Notes: generated by a model not told the origin, from the letters alone. A DNA stretch of 64,000 nucleotides from Rhodocyclaceae bacterium UBA2250 (GCA_002347285.1 DDXW01000067.1:1-64000), one strand, 5' to 3'; counted from the stretch's first letter, positions 7,277 to 16,769 are shown. A program made the numbers and translations.

Positions 7277-8983
7277 ATGTCAAAACGCATCACGATTGAT
7301 CCGATTACCCGCATCGAAGGCCACTTGCGCATCGACGTCGACGTCGATGGCGGCCGGGTCAAGAAAGCCTGGTCGTCCGGCCAGATGTGGCGCGGCGTCG
7401 AACTGATCCTGCTCGGCCGCGATCCGCGCGACGCCTGGACGATCACGCAGCGCATCTGCGGCGTGTGCACGACGGTGCACGCGATCGCCTCGGTGCGTGC
7501 GGTCGAGAACGCGCTGCAGCTCGAAGTGCCGCTCAACGCGCAGTACATCCGCAACCTGATCATCCTCGCCCATGCGGTGCATGACCATATCGTGCACTTC
7601 TACCACCTCTCGGCGCTCGACTGGGTCGATGTCACCTCGGCGCTCAAGGCCGATCCGGACAAGACCGCCGCGCTCGCCGAAAGCCTGTCGTCGTGGAAGC
7701 TCAACAGCAAGCACGAGATGCGCGCCGTCAAGGAGCGCCTGGCCGGCTTCGTCAATGGCGGCCAGCTCGGCATCTTCACCAACGGCTACTGGGGGCATCC
7801 GGCGATGAAGCTGCCGCCGGAGGTGAACCTGCTCGCCGTCGCGCACTACCTGCAGGCGCTCGACGTGCAGCGCAAGGCCAACAAGATCGTCTCGATCCTC
7901 GGCGCGAAAACGCCGCACATCCAGAACCTCGCCGTCGGCGGCGTCGCCAACCCGATCGCCACCGATTCGCAGTCGGTGCTGACCGTCGAGCGCCTGATGG
8001 CGATCAAGGGCTGGATCGACGAGCTGGCCGATTTCGTCAAGAACGTCTACCTGGTCGATGTGGCGGCGGTGGGCGCCTTCTACGCCGACTGGACCAAGTA
8101 TGGCGCCGGGATCACCAACTACCTGTGCGTGCCGGACATCCCGCTCGATACCAAGGGCACGCAGTTCGCGCTGCCCGGCGGCTACATCGAAGGCGGCGAC
8201 GTAAGCAAGTTCAAGCCGATCGCCAGCTTCAACGACGATTTCTGGGGCAAGGGCGTCGAGGAGTCGGTCAAGCACTCGTGGTACGACTACAGCAGCCAGA
8301 AGCCGCTGCATCCCTATCAGGGCGAGACCAAGCCGAACTACACCGACTTCCAGGACGCCGGCAAGTATTCCTGGCTCAAGTCGCCGACCTTCTACGGCAA
8401 GCCGGCCCAGGTCGGGCCGCTCGCCAACGTGCTGTGCATGTTCGCCGCCGGCCATGAGCCGACCAAGAAATACGCCACGGCCGCGCTCGATCTGGTGTCG
8501 TCGCTGGCCAAGACCAAGGTCGGCATCGATGCGCTGCATTCGACCATCGGCCGCCATGCGGCGCGCGCGGTGCGCTGCTGCGTGATGATGGACGAGCTCG
8601 AAGGCCAGTGGAACGCGCTGGTCGGCAACATCGCCAAGGGCGACACCAAGACCTTCAACCAGCCGGTGTTCCCGAAGGGCGAATCGATGGGCGTCGGCTT
8701 CCACGAGGCGCCGCGCGGCGTACTGTCGCACTGGGTGGTCATCGACAACGGCAAGATCAAGAACTACCAGTGCGTCGTGCCCTCGACCTGGAACGCCTGC
8801 CCGCGCAACGAGAAGGATGAGGCAGGCCCCTACGAGGCATCGCTGCTCGACAACCCGATCGCCGATCCCGAGAAGCCGCTGGAAGTGCTGCGCACCATCC
8901 ACTCCTTCGATCCGTGCATCGCCTGCGCGATCCACCTGACCGACAAGGAAAACGAGACCAGCGTTTCCGTCAAAGTCGTTTGA
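7277..8983 (+). CDS. hybC: [NiFe] hydrogenase large subunit
   Basis: A 568-residue catalytic subunit. The ATG at 7277 is preceded by GGAG; an in-frame TTG at 7265 is less likely. N-terminal RITIDPITRIEGHLRI and RICGVCTTVH supply one Cys pair of the NiFe site, and C-terminal DPCIACAIH supplies the other. The last 15 residues after that His (beginning LTDKEN) are the extension removed by the HybD protease after nickel insertion. It reaches the periplasm by piggy-back on HybO's Tat signal. The downstream hybD start overlaps the stop (TGATG). Confidence 0.96.
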   Translation: MSKRITIDPITRIEGHLRIDVDVDGGRVKKAWSSGQMWRGVELILLGRDPRDAWTITQRICGVCTTVHAIASVRAVENALQLEVPLNAQYIRNLIILAHAVHDHIVHFYHLSALDWVDVTSALKADPDKTAALAESLSSWKLNSKHEMRAVKERLAGFVNGGQLGIFTNGYWGHPAMKLPPEVNLLAVAHYLQALDVQRKANKIVSILGAKTPHIQNLAVGGVANPIATDSQSVLTVERLMAIKGWIDELADFVKNVYLVDVAAVGAFYADWTKYGAGITNYLCVPDIPLDTKGTQFALPGGYIEGGDVSKFKPIASFNDDFWGKGVEESVKHSWYDYSSQKPLHPYQGETKPNYTDFQDAGKYSWLKSPTFYGKPAQVGPLANVLCMFAAGHEPTKKYATAALDLVSSLAKTKVGIDALHSTIGRHAARAVRCCVMMDELEGQWNALVGNIAKGDTKTFNQPVFPKGESMGVGFHEAPRGVLSHWVVIDNGKIKNYQCVVPSTWNACPRNEKDEAGPYEASLLDNPIADPEKPLEVLRTIHSFDPCIACAIHLTDKENETSVSVKVV

Positions 8984-9459
8984 TGCGCGCGGTCGTTCTC
9001 GGCGTCGGCAACGTGATTCTGGCCGACGAAGGTGTCGGCGTGCGCGTGGCGGAGGCGTTCGAGCGTGCCTACGTGCCGCCGGCGGGCGTCGCCGTCATCG
9101 ATGCCGGCACGGCGAGCATGGAAATGCTCGAAGACCTTTCCCACCTCGACTTCCTGCTCGTCGTCGACGCGGTCGCGGCCGGCAAGGCACCCGGCGAGCT
9201 GGTGCGGCTCGCCGGCGACGAGGTGCCGGTGTTCTTCCGCCGCAACCTCTCGCCGCACGGCATCGGCCTGTCGGACGTGCTCGCCTCGCTCGAGTTCCTC
9301 GGCGCCGAGCCGAAGGAGACGGTGATCCTCGGCGTGCAGCCGCTGTCGATGGAGCTGGCGACCGAGCTCACGCCGACGGTCGCCGCGCGCGTGCCGGAAC
9401 TCGTGGCGCAGGTGGTCGATGAGCTGACGCAGCGCGGCCTTGTGCCGCAAGCACGTTAG
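8983..9459 (+). CDS. hybD: hydrogenase maturation endopeptidase HybD
   Basis: A 158-residue HyaD/HybD-family protease that cleaves the large-subunit C-terminal extension once Ni is inserted. Visible features are the N-terminal GVGNVILADEGVGV with the metal-sensing Glu, VVDAVAAG with the Asp, and SPHGIGLSDVL with the conserved His. The start overlaps the hybC stop. A copy of the dispersed repeat starts at the base right after its TAG stop. Confidence 0.93.
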   Translation: MRAVVLGVGNVILADEGVGVRVAEAFERAYVPPAGVAVIDAGTASMEMLEDLSHLDFLLVVDAVAAGKAPGELVRLAGDEVPVFFRRNLSPHGIGLSDVLASLEFLGAEPKETVILGVQPLSMELATELTPTVAARVPELVAQVVDELTQRGLVPQAR

Positions 9460-9483
9460 AAACTCGGCGCTGGCGAGGCGGCG
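9460..9483 (+). repeat. dispersed GC-rich repeat, copy 3 (hybD-hybE spacer)
   Basis: A perfect consensus copy that fills the spacer between the hybD stop (9459) and the hybE ATG (9487). Its GAGG may serve as the hybE ribosome binding site. Confidence 0.9.
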
Positions 9484-9486
9484 GCG

Positions 9487-9969
9487 ATGCAATTCCATAC
9501 CGACGATCCGGCGCCGCTGATCGAGGCAACCTTCCGGCGCATCGAGGCCGAACGCATGGCCGGCCTGTCCATGCTCAACCCCGCGCTGGCGGTGGCGGCG
9601 GTCGGCTTCGCCCGCCACGGCGCGCAGGACGAGGAATGGCGCGGCGTGCTGGTCACGCCCTGGGGCATCAACCTGCTGCTGCTGCCGGCAGCGGCCGGCT
9701 GGCCGGTACCCGCAGCGCACGAGCGCGTGTTCCGCCAGTACCCGGCCGGCACCTTCGCCTTCCTCGCCAATCGCGAGGAAGGGCTGGGTGACTACCTCGC
9801 CTGCCCGCTGATCCACGACATGCAGCAGTTTGCCGATCAGGAAACCGCCGTCAACACCGCGCGCGCCTGCCTGATCGCGCTGGATCTTCGGCCGCCTGAG
9901 CCGGCCACCGATCAATCGCAACCGCAACGCCCCGATCGCCGGCGCTTTTTCACCGGCCATTCAACCTGA
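9487..9969 (+). CDS. hybE: [NiFe] hydrogenase assembly chaperone, HybE family
   Basis: A 160-residue protein of the HybE/HupJ family. Recognisable family features are an N-terminal helix with the RMAG..MLNPAL pattern, then VEAVGF-like AAVGFARHG and GVLVTPWGINLLLLP. In E. coli HybE interacts with the Hyb precursors and takes part in proofreading before Tat export. It follows hybD, separated only by repeat copy 3. The C-terminal 25 residues are charged and poorly conserved by eye. Confidence 0.85.
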   Translation: MQFHTDDPAPLIEATFRRIEAERMAGLSMLNPALAVAAVGFARHGAQDEEWRGVLVTPWGINLLLLPAAAGWPVPAAHERVFRQYPAGTFAFLANREEGLGDYLACPLIHDMQQFADQETAVNTARACLIALDLRPPEPATDQSQPQRPDRRRFFTGHST

Positions 9970-9980
9970 CAGAGGTCATC

Positions 9981-10742
9981 GTGCATTGGCCCGGCACCAC
10001 CCCCCGAGAGCGCATCCGCGCCGAGCTGTTCGGCAGTTATTGGAGAAACGACCTGAACGACGTCTTCGCCGATGTCGCGCCTTATTACGACCAGGCGAAC
10101 ATCGTCGCCAGCCTCGGCCTGTGGCCCTGGTTTCTGAAGCATTTCATGTCGATGTTCGCCCTCCGACCCGGCCTGCGCGTGCTCGATCTGTGCGCCGGCA
10201 CCAATGCGGTCGGCATCGCGCTGTTGAAACGGGAGCCGGGTCTCGAGGTCATCGCCATCGACCGCAGCGAGGCGATGCAGGCCGTCGGTCGCCGCCGCGC
10301 GGCGGCGCGTGGCCTGCACATCGAGAGCAGCATCGGCGACGCGCACAAACTGCCTTATCCGGATGTGCATTTCGACATCGTCACGCTGCAGTGGGCCTCG
10401 CGCCATCTGCGCATCGAGGAGGTGATGGACGAGGTGCGGCGGGTGCTGAAGCCGGGCGGCAGTTTTCATCATTGCGACATGCTGAAACCGGCCAATCCGC
10501 GCATCGCGCGCTGGTATTTCGGCTATCTGCGCCAATGCCTGGATCTGACGGCCTGGCTGTTCCGCAGCGGCAAAGCCGCGCTCGGCTGCCGCAACTACTT
10601 CATCGAGGCGCTCGACCAGTTCTATTCGGCGGAAGAGTTTTCCGCCTTGCTGGAGAAGCACGGCTTCGTCGAGGTCACCCACAAGCGGCTGCTGGCCGGC
10701 ATGATCGGATTGCATCGCGCGAGCAAGCCTGCGGCGGTGTAG
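9981..10742 (+). CDS. class I SAM-dependent methyltransferase (UbiE/MenG-like)
   Basis: A 253-residue methyltransferase, start GTG at 9981. Motif I reads VLDLCAGTNAVGIAL, where UbiE proteins usually have an LAGGTGD-like sequence. DIVTLQWASRHL and VLKPGGSF follow as typical post-I and motif III elements. The overall layout suggests a quinone or lipid methyltransferase, but the altered motif I makes UbiE itself unlikely. Lying between hybE and hypF it is probably co-transcribed with them; a role in quinone modification for hydrogenase respiration is only a guess. Confidence 0.75.
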   Translation: MHWPGTTPRERIRAELFGSYWRNDLNDVFADVAPYYDQANIVASLGLWPWFLKHFMSMFALRPGLRVLDLCAGTNAVGIALLKREPGLEVIAIDRSEAMQAVGRRRAAARGLHIESSIGDAHKLPYPDVHFDIVTLQWASRHLRIEEVMDEVRRVLKPGGSFHHCDMLKPANPRIARWYFGYLRQCLDLTAWLFRSGKAALGCRNYFIEALDQFYSAEEFSALLEKHGFVEVTHKRLLAGMIGLHRASKPAAV

Positions 10743-10751
10743 TATCGCCGC

Positions 10752-13052
10752 ATGGCAGAGGCAATTCGCGTCCGGGTAACCGGCGTCGTCCAGGGCGTGG
10801 GTTTCCGACCCTTCGTCTGGCGGCTCGCGCACGAGTTGCAGCTGGCCGGCTGGGTGAAGAACGACGCCGCCGGCGTCGAGATTCATGCCGAAGGGACGCC
10901 CGCCGCGCTGTCTGCCTTGATCCGGCGCGTGCGTGACGAGGCGCCGCCGCTCGCGCGCGTCGATGCGGTGAACGCGAGCACGGTCGAGGCGGCGGGACAT
11001 GCCGGCTTTGCGATCGTCGCAAGTTCCGGCGGCAAAGTCAGCACCGCGATCGGTCACGACACCGCGCCCTGCGCGGCCTGCCTGGTCGAACTCTTCGATG
11101 CGGACGGCCGGCGCTGGCGCCACCCGTTCATCACCTGCACCCACTGCGGCCCGCGCTTCACGGTGACGCGGCGCCTGCCCTACGACCGGCCGCAGACGAG
11201 TCTCGCGCCGTTTCCGTTGTGCGCCGACTGCGCGCGCGAATACGCCGAACCGGCCGACCGGCGCTTCCATGCCGAGACCACCTGCTGCCCGAACTGCGGC
11301 CCGCAACTCAGTCTGCTCGACGCGGCCGGCGGCCCGCTGGAAGGAGATCCGATCGCCGCGACGCTGGCGCTGCTGCGGGCGGGCGGGATCGTCGCGATCA
11401 AGGGCCTCGGCGGCTTCCACCTGGCTTGCGATGCGCGCAATGCGGCCGCCGTCGCCAGCTTGCGCGAGCGCAAGCAGCGCGAGGAGAAGCCGTTCGCCGT
11501 GATGGTCGCCAACGCGGCGAGCTGCGCGCCCTATGCGAAACTCGGCGCCGGCGAGGCGGCGCAACTGGCGAGTCCGGAGCGGCCGATCGTGCTGCTCGCC
11601 AAGCTGGCCGAGACGGATGCGCTGCTGCCCGGCGTCGCACCGGGGCTGGCGGAGATCGGGCTGATGCTGCCGGCGACGCCGATCCAGTATCTGCTGTTCC
11701 ACGAAGCCGCCGGCCGGCCGCGGGGGGTGGCGTGGCTGGAGGATGTTCAGGCGCCGGCGCTGGTGATGACCAGCGCCAACCCGCACGGCGAACCGCTGGT
11801 GATCGGCGACGACGAGGCGCTGGAACGCCTCGCCGGCATCGCCGACGCCTTCCTGCTGCACGACCGCGTCATCGTCGTGCGCTGCGACGACAGTGTGCGG
11901 CGCGCCGCGGCGTTCGTCCGCCGCGCGCGCGGCTACGTGCCGCGCGCCATCCGGCTGCCGCAGGCGGGGCCGCCGGTGCTGGCGGTCGGCGGCTGGTTCA
12001 AGAACACGGTCTGCGTCACGCGCAATTGTAGCGACTTCAGCGAGGCCTTCGTCTCGCAGCACGTCGGCGACCTCGACAACGCCGCGGCCTGCGGCTTCTT
12101 CGAGGAGACCGTCGCCCATCTGCTGGCCATTCTCGAAGTCGAGCCCGCGCTCGTCGCGCACGACCTGCATCCGGATTTCCATTCGACGCGCTACGCCGCC
12201 GCCTTCGCGGCCGAGCGCGGCATCCCCGCCGTCGGCGTACAGCACCACCACGCCCACATCGCGGCGGTCTGTGCCGAGCACGGACTCACCGAGCCGGTGC
12301 TCGGCCTGGCGCTCGACGGCGTCGGCCTCGGCGCCGACGGCGCGGCCTGGGGCGGCGAGCTGCTGCTGGTCGATGGCGCGCGCTGCGAACGACTGAGCTA
12401 CTTGCGGCCGCTGCCGCTGCCCGGCGGCGACGCGGCAGCGCGCGAACCCTGGCGCATGGCGGCGGCGGCGCTGCACGCGCTCGGCCGCGGCGACGAGATC
12501 GCGCGGCGCTTCGCCGCCGAACCGGCGGCGAAGACGGTGGCGACGCTGCTCGCACGGGGTGTCAATTGTCCGGCGACCTCGAGCGCGGGCCGCCTGTTCG
12601 ATGCGGCGGCGGGGCTGCTGGAAGTACGCCGCCGCGCGAGCTTCGAAGGCCAGGCGGCGATGCTGCTCGAGGGCCTGGCGGCGGTGCATGGGGAAGTCGC
12701 ACCGCTGGATGGCGGCTGGCAACACGAAGAGGGCGTGCTCGACCTGCGCCCCTTGCTCGCAGCGCTCGCCGATGCCGCCGATCCGGCGGCGGGCGCGGCG
12801 CTGTTCCATGCGACGCTGGCGGCGGCGCTGGTCGAGTGGGCGGCGACCGCCGCGCGGCGGTGCAGCCTCACGACCGTGGTCGCCGCCGGCGGCTGCCTGC
12901 TCAATCGCCTGCTGTCACAGGCCTTGCGGCTGGGCTTGCGGGTGCGCGGGCTGCATTGCCTCACTGCCGAGCGGCTGCCGCCCAACGACGGCGGGCTGGC
13001 GCTCGGCCAGGCCTGGGTGGCCGTCAGTCGGAGGGCGGGGCGGACAGCCTGA
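10752..13052 (+). CDS. hypF: carbamoyltransferase HypF (cyanide-ligand synthesis)
   Basis: A 766-residue HypF with the full domain order: acylphosphatase (RVTGVVQGVGFRPFVWRLA, residues 5-90), two zinc fingers (CAAC, CTHC, CADC, CPNC, residues 105-180), a YrdC-like domain (about 200-380) and a Kae1-like C-terminal half with metal-binding HHHAHIAA. It transfers carbamoyl to the HypE Cys for cyanide synthesis. Repeat copy 4 is read as KLGAGEAA at residues 263-270 in the YrdC-like part. Its 3' end overlaps the convergent GGDEF-EAL gene by 29 bp. Confidence 0.96.
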   Translation: MAEAIRVRVTGVVQGVGFRPFVWRLAHELQLAGWVKNDAAGVEIHAEGTPAALSALIRRVRDEAPPLARVDAVNASTVEAAGHAGFAIVASSGGKVSTAIGHDTAPCAACLVELFDADGRRWRHPFITCTHCGPRFTVTRRLPYDRPQTSLAPFPLCADCAREYAEPADRRFHAETTCCPNCGPQLSLLDAAGGPLEGDPIAATLALLRAGGIVAIKGLGGFHLACDARNAAAVASLRERKQREEKPFAVMVANAASCAPYAKLGAGEAAQLASPERPIVLLAKLAETDALLPGVAPGLAEIGLMLPATPIQYLLFHEAAGRPRGVAWLEDVQAPALVMTSANPHGEPLVIGDDEALERLAGIADAFLLHDRVIVVRCDDSVRRAAAFVRRARGYVPRAIRLPQAGPPVLAVGGWFKNTVCVTRNCSDFSEAFVSQHVGDLDNAAACGFFEETVAHLLAILEVEPALVAHDLHPDFHSTRYAAAFAAERGIPAVGVQHHHAHIAAVCAEHGLTEPVLGLALDGVGLGADGAAWGGELLLVDGARCERLSYLRPLPLPGGDAAAREPWRMAAAALHALGRGDEIARRFAAEPAAKTVATLLARGVNCPATSSAGRLFDAAAGLLEVRRRASFEGQAAMLLEGLAAVHGEVAPLDGGWQHEEGVLDLRPLLAALADAADPAAGAALFHATLAAALVEWAATAARRCSLTTVVAAGGCLLNRLLSQALRLGLRVRGLHCLTAERLPPNDGGLALGQAWVAVSRRAGRTA
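11538..11561 (+). repeat. dispersed GC-rich repeat, copy 4 (inside hypF)
   Basis: One mismatch to the consensus. It is translated in frame as KLGAGEAA. The surrounding HypF sequence resembles the family, so part of the match could be native. Confidence 0.65.
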
Positions 13053-15483
13053 ATTCGTCCGTTTCGCAGGCTGTACGGTGGGAACTGACGAACTGCTCGA
13101 AGGCTTCCGCTTCCACTGGCGGCGAGCAGATGTGTCCCTGATATTCGTCGCAGCCGGCGGCGATCAGGAAATCGCGTTGCCGCGTCGTTTCGACCCCCTC
13201 GGCGATGACGCTGAGGCGCAGCGCGCCCGCCATGCGGATGATGGCGCCCACGATCGCGGTGTCGCTGTCGTCGTCGGGCAGGTCATTCACGAAGGAGCGG
13301 TCGATCTTGAGCTTGTGGATCGGGAAGCGCTTGAGATAGGAGAGGCTCGAATAGCCGGTGCCGAAGTCGTCGATGGCGAGCCAGATGCCGAGCGCGGACA
13401 GGGCCTCGAGCCGCTTCATCGTTTCCTCGACGTCCTGGATCAGCAGCGATTCGGTGAGTTCGAGTTCTAGCAGATGCGGCGGCAGGTCGTGCTCCTGCAG
13501 CACGCGGGCGATCTCATCGACGAAGTCGGCCTGCTGGAATTGCAGGGCCGAGACGTTGACCGCCATGCGCAGCGTCAGCCCCCTGGCGTGCCAGGCGGCG
13601 CACTGGCGCACCGCTTCCTGCATGACCCAGCGGCCGATGCTGACGATGACGCCCGACTCCTCGGCTACCGGGATGAACTGGGCGGGCGGGATCTCGCCGA
13701 GTTCCGGGTCGCGCCAGCGCAGCAGCGCCTCGACGCCGAAGATGGCGCCGTCGGCGAAGCGCAGCTGCGGCTGGTAGTGCAGGCGGAAGCTGCCGTTGGC
13801 GAGCGCCAGGCGCATCCCATGGTCGAGCTTCATGCGCGAGAGCAGGCCGACGTTCATCTGGCGCTGGTAGAAGCGGAAGCCGGCGCGGCCGCGCTCCTTG
13901 ACGTGGTACATGGCGCTGTCGGCGTTCTTGATCAGGTCGTCCATCGTGCGGCCGTCGCCGGGGAACAGCGCGATGCCGATGCTGCAGGTGACGGTGAACG
14001 ACATCTCGTCGAGATCGAATGGATGCGAGAGCCGTTCGATGATGCGCCGCGCCGTGATCTCCGCGCCGCGCGTGTCGGCCCGGTGCAGCAGGACGAGGAA
14101 CTCGTCGCCGCCCAGGCGCGCGGCGGTATCCACCTGGCGCAGGCAGTCCTTGATGCGCTCCGCCACCTCGACCAGCACGCGGTCGCCGAACATGTGGCCG
14201 AGCGAGTCGTTGATGTGCTTGAAGCGGTCGAGATCGATGAACAGGATGGCGAACTGGCCGTGGTCGCGCGTCGCCATGCCGATGGCGAACTCGATGCGCT
14301 CGGCCAGCATCAGGCGGTTGGGCAGTCCGGTCAGGGCATCGGTGTAGGCCAGTTCCTCGATGCGCTTCCTGGCATTGACGGTTTCCGAGAGATCCTTGAA
14401 GAAGCCGATGTAATTGAGCACCGCGCCGTCGTTGTCGCAGACGCGCACCAGCGATGCCTGGCAGGGCAGGGTGGCGCCCGCCTCGTTGCGATGCCAGGCT
14501 TCGCCCTCCCAGAAGCCGTCCGCGCCGAGGTGGAGGCGCACTTCATCGAAGAAGTGCTCGGTGGCGATGCCGCCGGTAAGGATGTCCGCCGCGGACTTGC
14601 CGAGCAGGGTCGCGCACTGCTGGCCGGTCAGGCGCTCGCAGCTGGGGTTGGCGGCGATCAGGACGAAGTCGGGGTCGGTGACGAAGATGGCGTCGAGGCT
14701 CGCCTCGAACACCTTGGCGGCGAGCTGCAGGCGCGCCTCGTCGGCCAGCCGCCGCGTGATGTCGCGGAAGGAGTAGACGCGGCCGATCGGCCGGCCGCGC
14801 GCGTATTGCGGCAGCGTGACCCGCTCGAGCACGATGCCGGAACGCAGCGCCAGGATGTCGCTCGCCTCGAGCAGCGGCGAGCGGCCGATCGCCGCCAGAC
14901 GCGCCGCGTAATTGGCGGCGTCGGCGACCTGCTGCGCCATCCAGGTGTAGATGGCGGCATCGTCGCGTTGCGTCATGAGTTCCTGCGGCAGCGCCCACAG
15001 CTCGGCGAAGCGGTGGTTGTAGCCGCGGATCGCGCCTTCGAGGTCGGTGACGAGAATGCCGTCGGCCGTCGATTCGAGCGTGGCACGCAGCTCGGCGATC
15101 AGCTTTTCCAGCTCGCCCTCGATGCGGCGTTCCTCCGACTGGTCGCGGATGCCGACGACGAACACGGCGCTCGCATCGGACAGGACGACGCGGCTGACGC
15201 GCCGCTCGACCGGCACGGCGCTGCCGTCGGCGCGCAGCAGCAGGGTTTCGGACTGGATCTGGTCGGACAGTCCGGCGGCGACGTCTTCCCAGAAATACAT
15301 GTCCTCGGGCGTCGCGGCGAGTTCGACCACCGGCCGGCCGACGAGCTGTTCCGGCTGGCTGCCGAGCAGGCGGGCGGCGTTGCGATTGCAGGCGAGGATG
15401 CGCAACTCGATCGCGTCGACGATCCACACGCCCTCGAGCATGCCCTCGATCAGCGACTGCCAGTTGCAGGTGGCGGCGTTCAT
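13024..15483 (-). CDS. PAS-GGDEF-EAL c-di-GMP regulator
   Basis: An 819-residue protein. Three PAS-like sensor regions (about 10-125, 135-245 and 255-370) precede a GGDEF domain (motif RLGGDEFLVLL intact) and an EAL domain (GVEALLRW, ELTESLL, DDFGTGYSSL, AEGVET present). Both the cyclase and phosphodiesterase motifs look complete. There is no transmembrane segment, so sensing should be cytoplasmic. Start at 15483 because it forms an ATGA overlap with the upstream HD-GYP gene. Its 3' end overlaps hypF. Confidence 0.93.
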   Translation of the reverse strand: MNAATCNWQSLIEGMLEGVWIVDAIELRILACNRNAARLLGSQPEQLVGRPVVELAATPEDMYFWEDVAAGLSDQIQSETLLLRADGSAVPVERRVSRVVLSDASAVFVVGIRDQSEERRIEGELEKLIAELRATLESTADGILVTDLEGAIRGYNHRFAELWALPQELMTQRDDAAIYTWMAQQVADAANYAARLAAIGRSPLLEASDILALRSGIVLERVTLPQYARGRPIGRVYSFRDITRRLADEARLQLAAKVFEASLDAIFVTDPDFVLIAANPSCERLTGQQCATLLGKSAADILTGGIATEHFFDEVRLHLGADGFWEGEAWHRNEAGATLPCQASLVRVCDNDGAVLNYIGFFKDLSETVNARKRIEELAYTDALTGLPNRLMLAERIEFAIGMATRDHGQFAILFIDLDRFKHINDSLGHMFGDRVLVEVAERIKDCLRQVDTAARLGGDEFLVLLHRADTRGAEITARRIIERLSHPFDLDEMSFTVTCSIGIALFPGDGRTMDDLIKNADSAMYHVKERGRAGFRFYQRQMNVGLLSRMKLDHGMRLALANGSFRLHYQPQLRFADGAIFGVEALLRWRDPELGEIPPAQFIPVAEESGVIVSIGRWVMQEAVRQCAAWHARGLTLRMAVNVSALQFQQADFVDEIARVLQEHDLPPHLLELELTESLLIQDVEETMKRLEALSALGIWLAIDDFGTGYSSLSYLKRFPIHKLKIDRSFVNDLPDDDSDTAIVGAIIRMAGALRLSVIAEGVETTRQRDFLIAAGCDEYQGHICSPPVEAEAFEQFVSSHRTACETDEFRLSAPPSD

Positions 15484-16769
15484 GCTTCGCCTTCCCCGTG
15501 CCGGCTGGCGAGTTGGGCGCGCTCGAAGAAGTAGCAGATGCGCGTGCGCGGCGAGAGATAGTCGAAGGTCGCGCGCGGCAACTGCAGCGGCTTGATGCTG
15601 CGACGAATGCCGAGCTGCGGCATGGCCTCGAGGTCGACGATCAGCGCCTCGTCGCGCGGCACGCGCACATCGTGGATGAGGATGTGCGGCCGCAGCGGAC
15701 GGGAGGAATTGACCGAGACGACCAGCGCGAAGCGGCCGTCGTTGAGCTCGATCACCGAGCCGGGCGGATAGACGCCCATCATGCGGATGAAGGGCATCAG
15801 AACTTCGATGTCGAACTGGTGCTTCGCCTGGGCGAAGGTGAGCGAGAGCGCCTCGTGCGGCGTGACGGCCTGCGTCGGGTTGGCGGGATTGCACAGGTTG
15901 TCGTAATGATTGACCAGGCTGACGATGCGCGCCAGCGGCGCGATGGCTTCGCCCGCCAGTCTCTGCGGATAGCCCCGTCCGTTCGCCAGTTCGTGGTGCT
16001 GCGCGATCACCGCCTGCACCGCGGCGGGCAGGCGCATCGCCCGGGCGATCTCGACGCCTTGGGCGACATGTTCTTCGTAGAGATGGCGTTCGGCGCTGTT
16101 GAACTTGTCATCCTTCCAGCGCAGCCGTTCGGGCAGGACGATCTTGCCGATGTCATGGAGAAGCGCGCCCAGGCCGAGCTCGCCGAGCTGCTTCGCATCC
16201 AGCCCGAGCGTCTTGCCGAGCAACAGGGAGAGGGTCGTGACATTGACGGCGTGCAGCGAACTCTTCTCTCCGAAATTTTCGGAAAGCAGGCGGATGGCCG
16301 TTTCTTCCTGTCCGATCAGCTGGCTGACCATCTGGCCGATGACCTGCTCGGCCTGCAGGCGCGCCGCCTCCGGCTGCGCCTGGGCGATGTCGATGACCTG
16401 GCGATAGGTGCGGCTGGCGCTGGTGAATTGCCGTTCGCAGGATTCCAGCCGCTTGCGCTGGCTGTCGAGCAGTTCGCGCCGCTGGCGGCGCTGCGTTTCG
16501 GTCACCGCCGCCTGTTCGGCGGACTTGGCGGCCGCCGCGGCGTCCACGGGCGCGGCGGTGCGGGCCGGTTCCGGAACGCTCCGCTCCGGCGACCAGCGGA
16601 TGCGGTTGATGCCGAGCTGGCGGATGGTGTCGATCTGCTCCTGCTCGGTGATCCTGAAGTTGTTGAGGGTGAAGGGGTGGCGCATCCAGCCCAGGTCCAG
16701 ATAGACGTAGTGGCCGATGCGCAGGTCGCTGACGTCGATGAATTGGGCTTCGTGATCTTGGGTGGTCAT
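15480..16769 (-). CDS. HD-GYP domain c-di-GMP phosphodiesterase
   Basis: A 429-residue protein. The N-terminal DUF3391-like region (VSDLRIGHYVYLDLGW) is followed by a coiled, charged linker (about 75-150) and an HD-GYP domain with LLHDIGK, AQHHE and GRGYPQ. I use the ATG at 16769 (MTTQDHEAQ) rather than an in-frame start 10 residues upstream, as the family begins near here. It is translationally coupled to the GGDEF-EAL gene, so the pair probably sets local c-di-GMP together. Confidence 0.92.
   Translation of the reverse strand: MTTQDHEAQFIDVSDLRIGHYVYLDLGWMRHPFTLNNFRITEQEQIDTIRQLGINRIRWSPERSVPEPARTAAPVDAAAAAKSAEQAAVTETQRRQRRELLDSQRKRLESCERQFTSASRTYRQVIDIAQAQPEAARLQAEQVIGQMVSQLIGQEETAIRLLSENFGEKSSLHAVNVTTLSLLLGKTLGLDAKQLGELGLGALLHDIGKIVLPERLRWKDDKFNSAERHLYEEHVAQGVEIARAMRLPAAVQAVIAQHHELANGRGYPQRLAGEAIAPLARIVSLVNHYDNLCNPANPTQAVTPHEALSLTFAQAKHQFDIEVLMPFIRMMGVYPPGSVIELNDGRFALVVSVNSSRPLRPHILIHDVRVPRDEALIVDLEAMPQLGIRRSIKPLQLPRATFDYLSPRTRICYFFERAQLASRHGEGEA

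Noticed and set aside
9912..12809. 965-residue open frame on the minus strand opposite hybE-hypF
   Set aside because: Arg/Ala/His-rich translation with no domain, fully opposite well-supported genes; a product of high GC content.
13474..15534. 686-residue open frame on the plus strand opposite the GGDEF-EAL gene
   Set aside because: The minus-strand protein has intact GGDEF and EAL motifs; the plus frame is low-complexity shadow.
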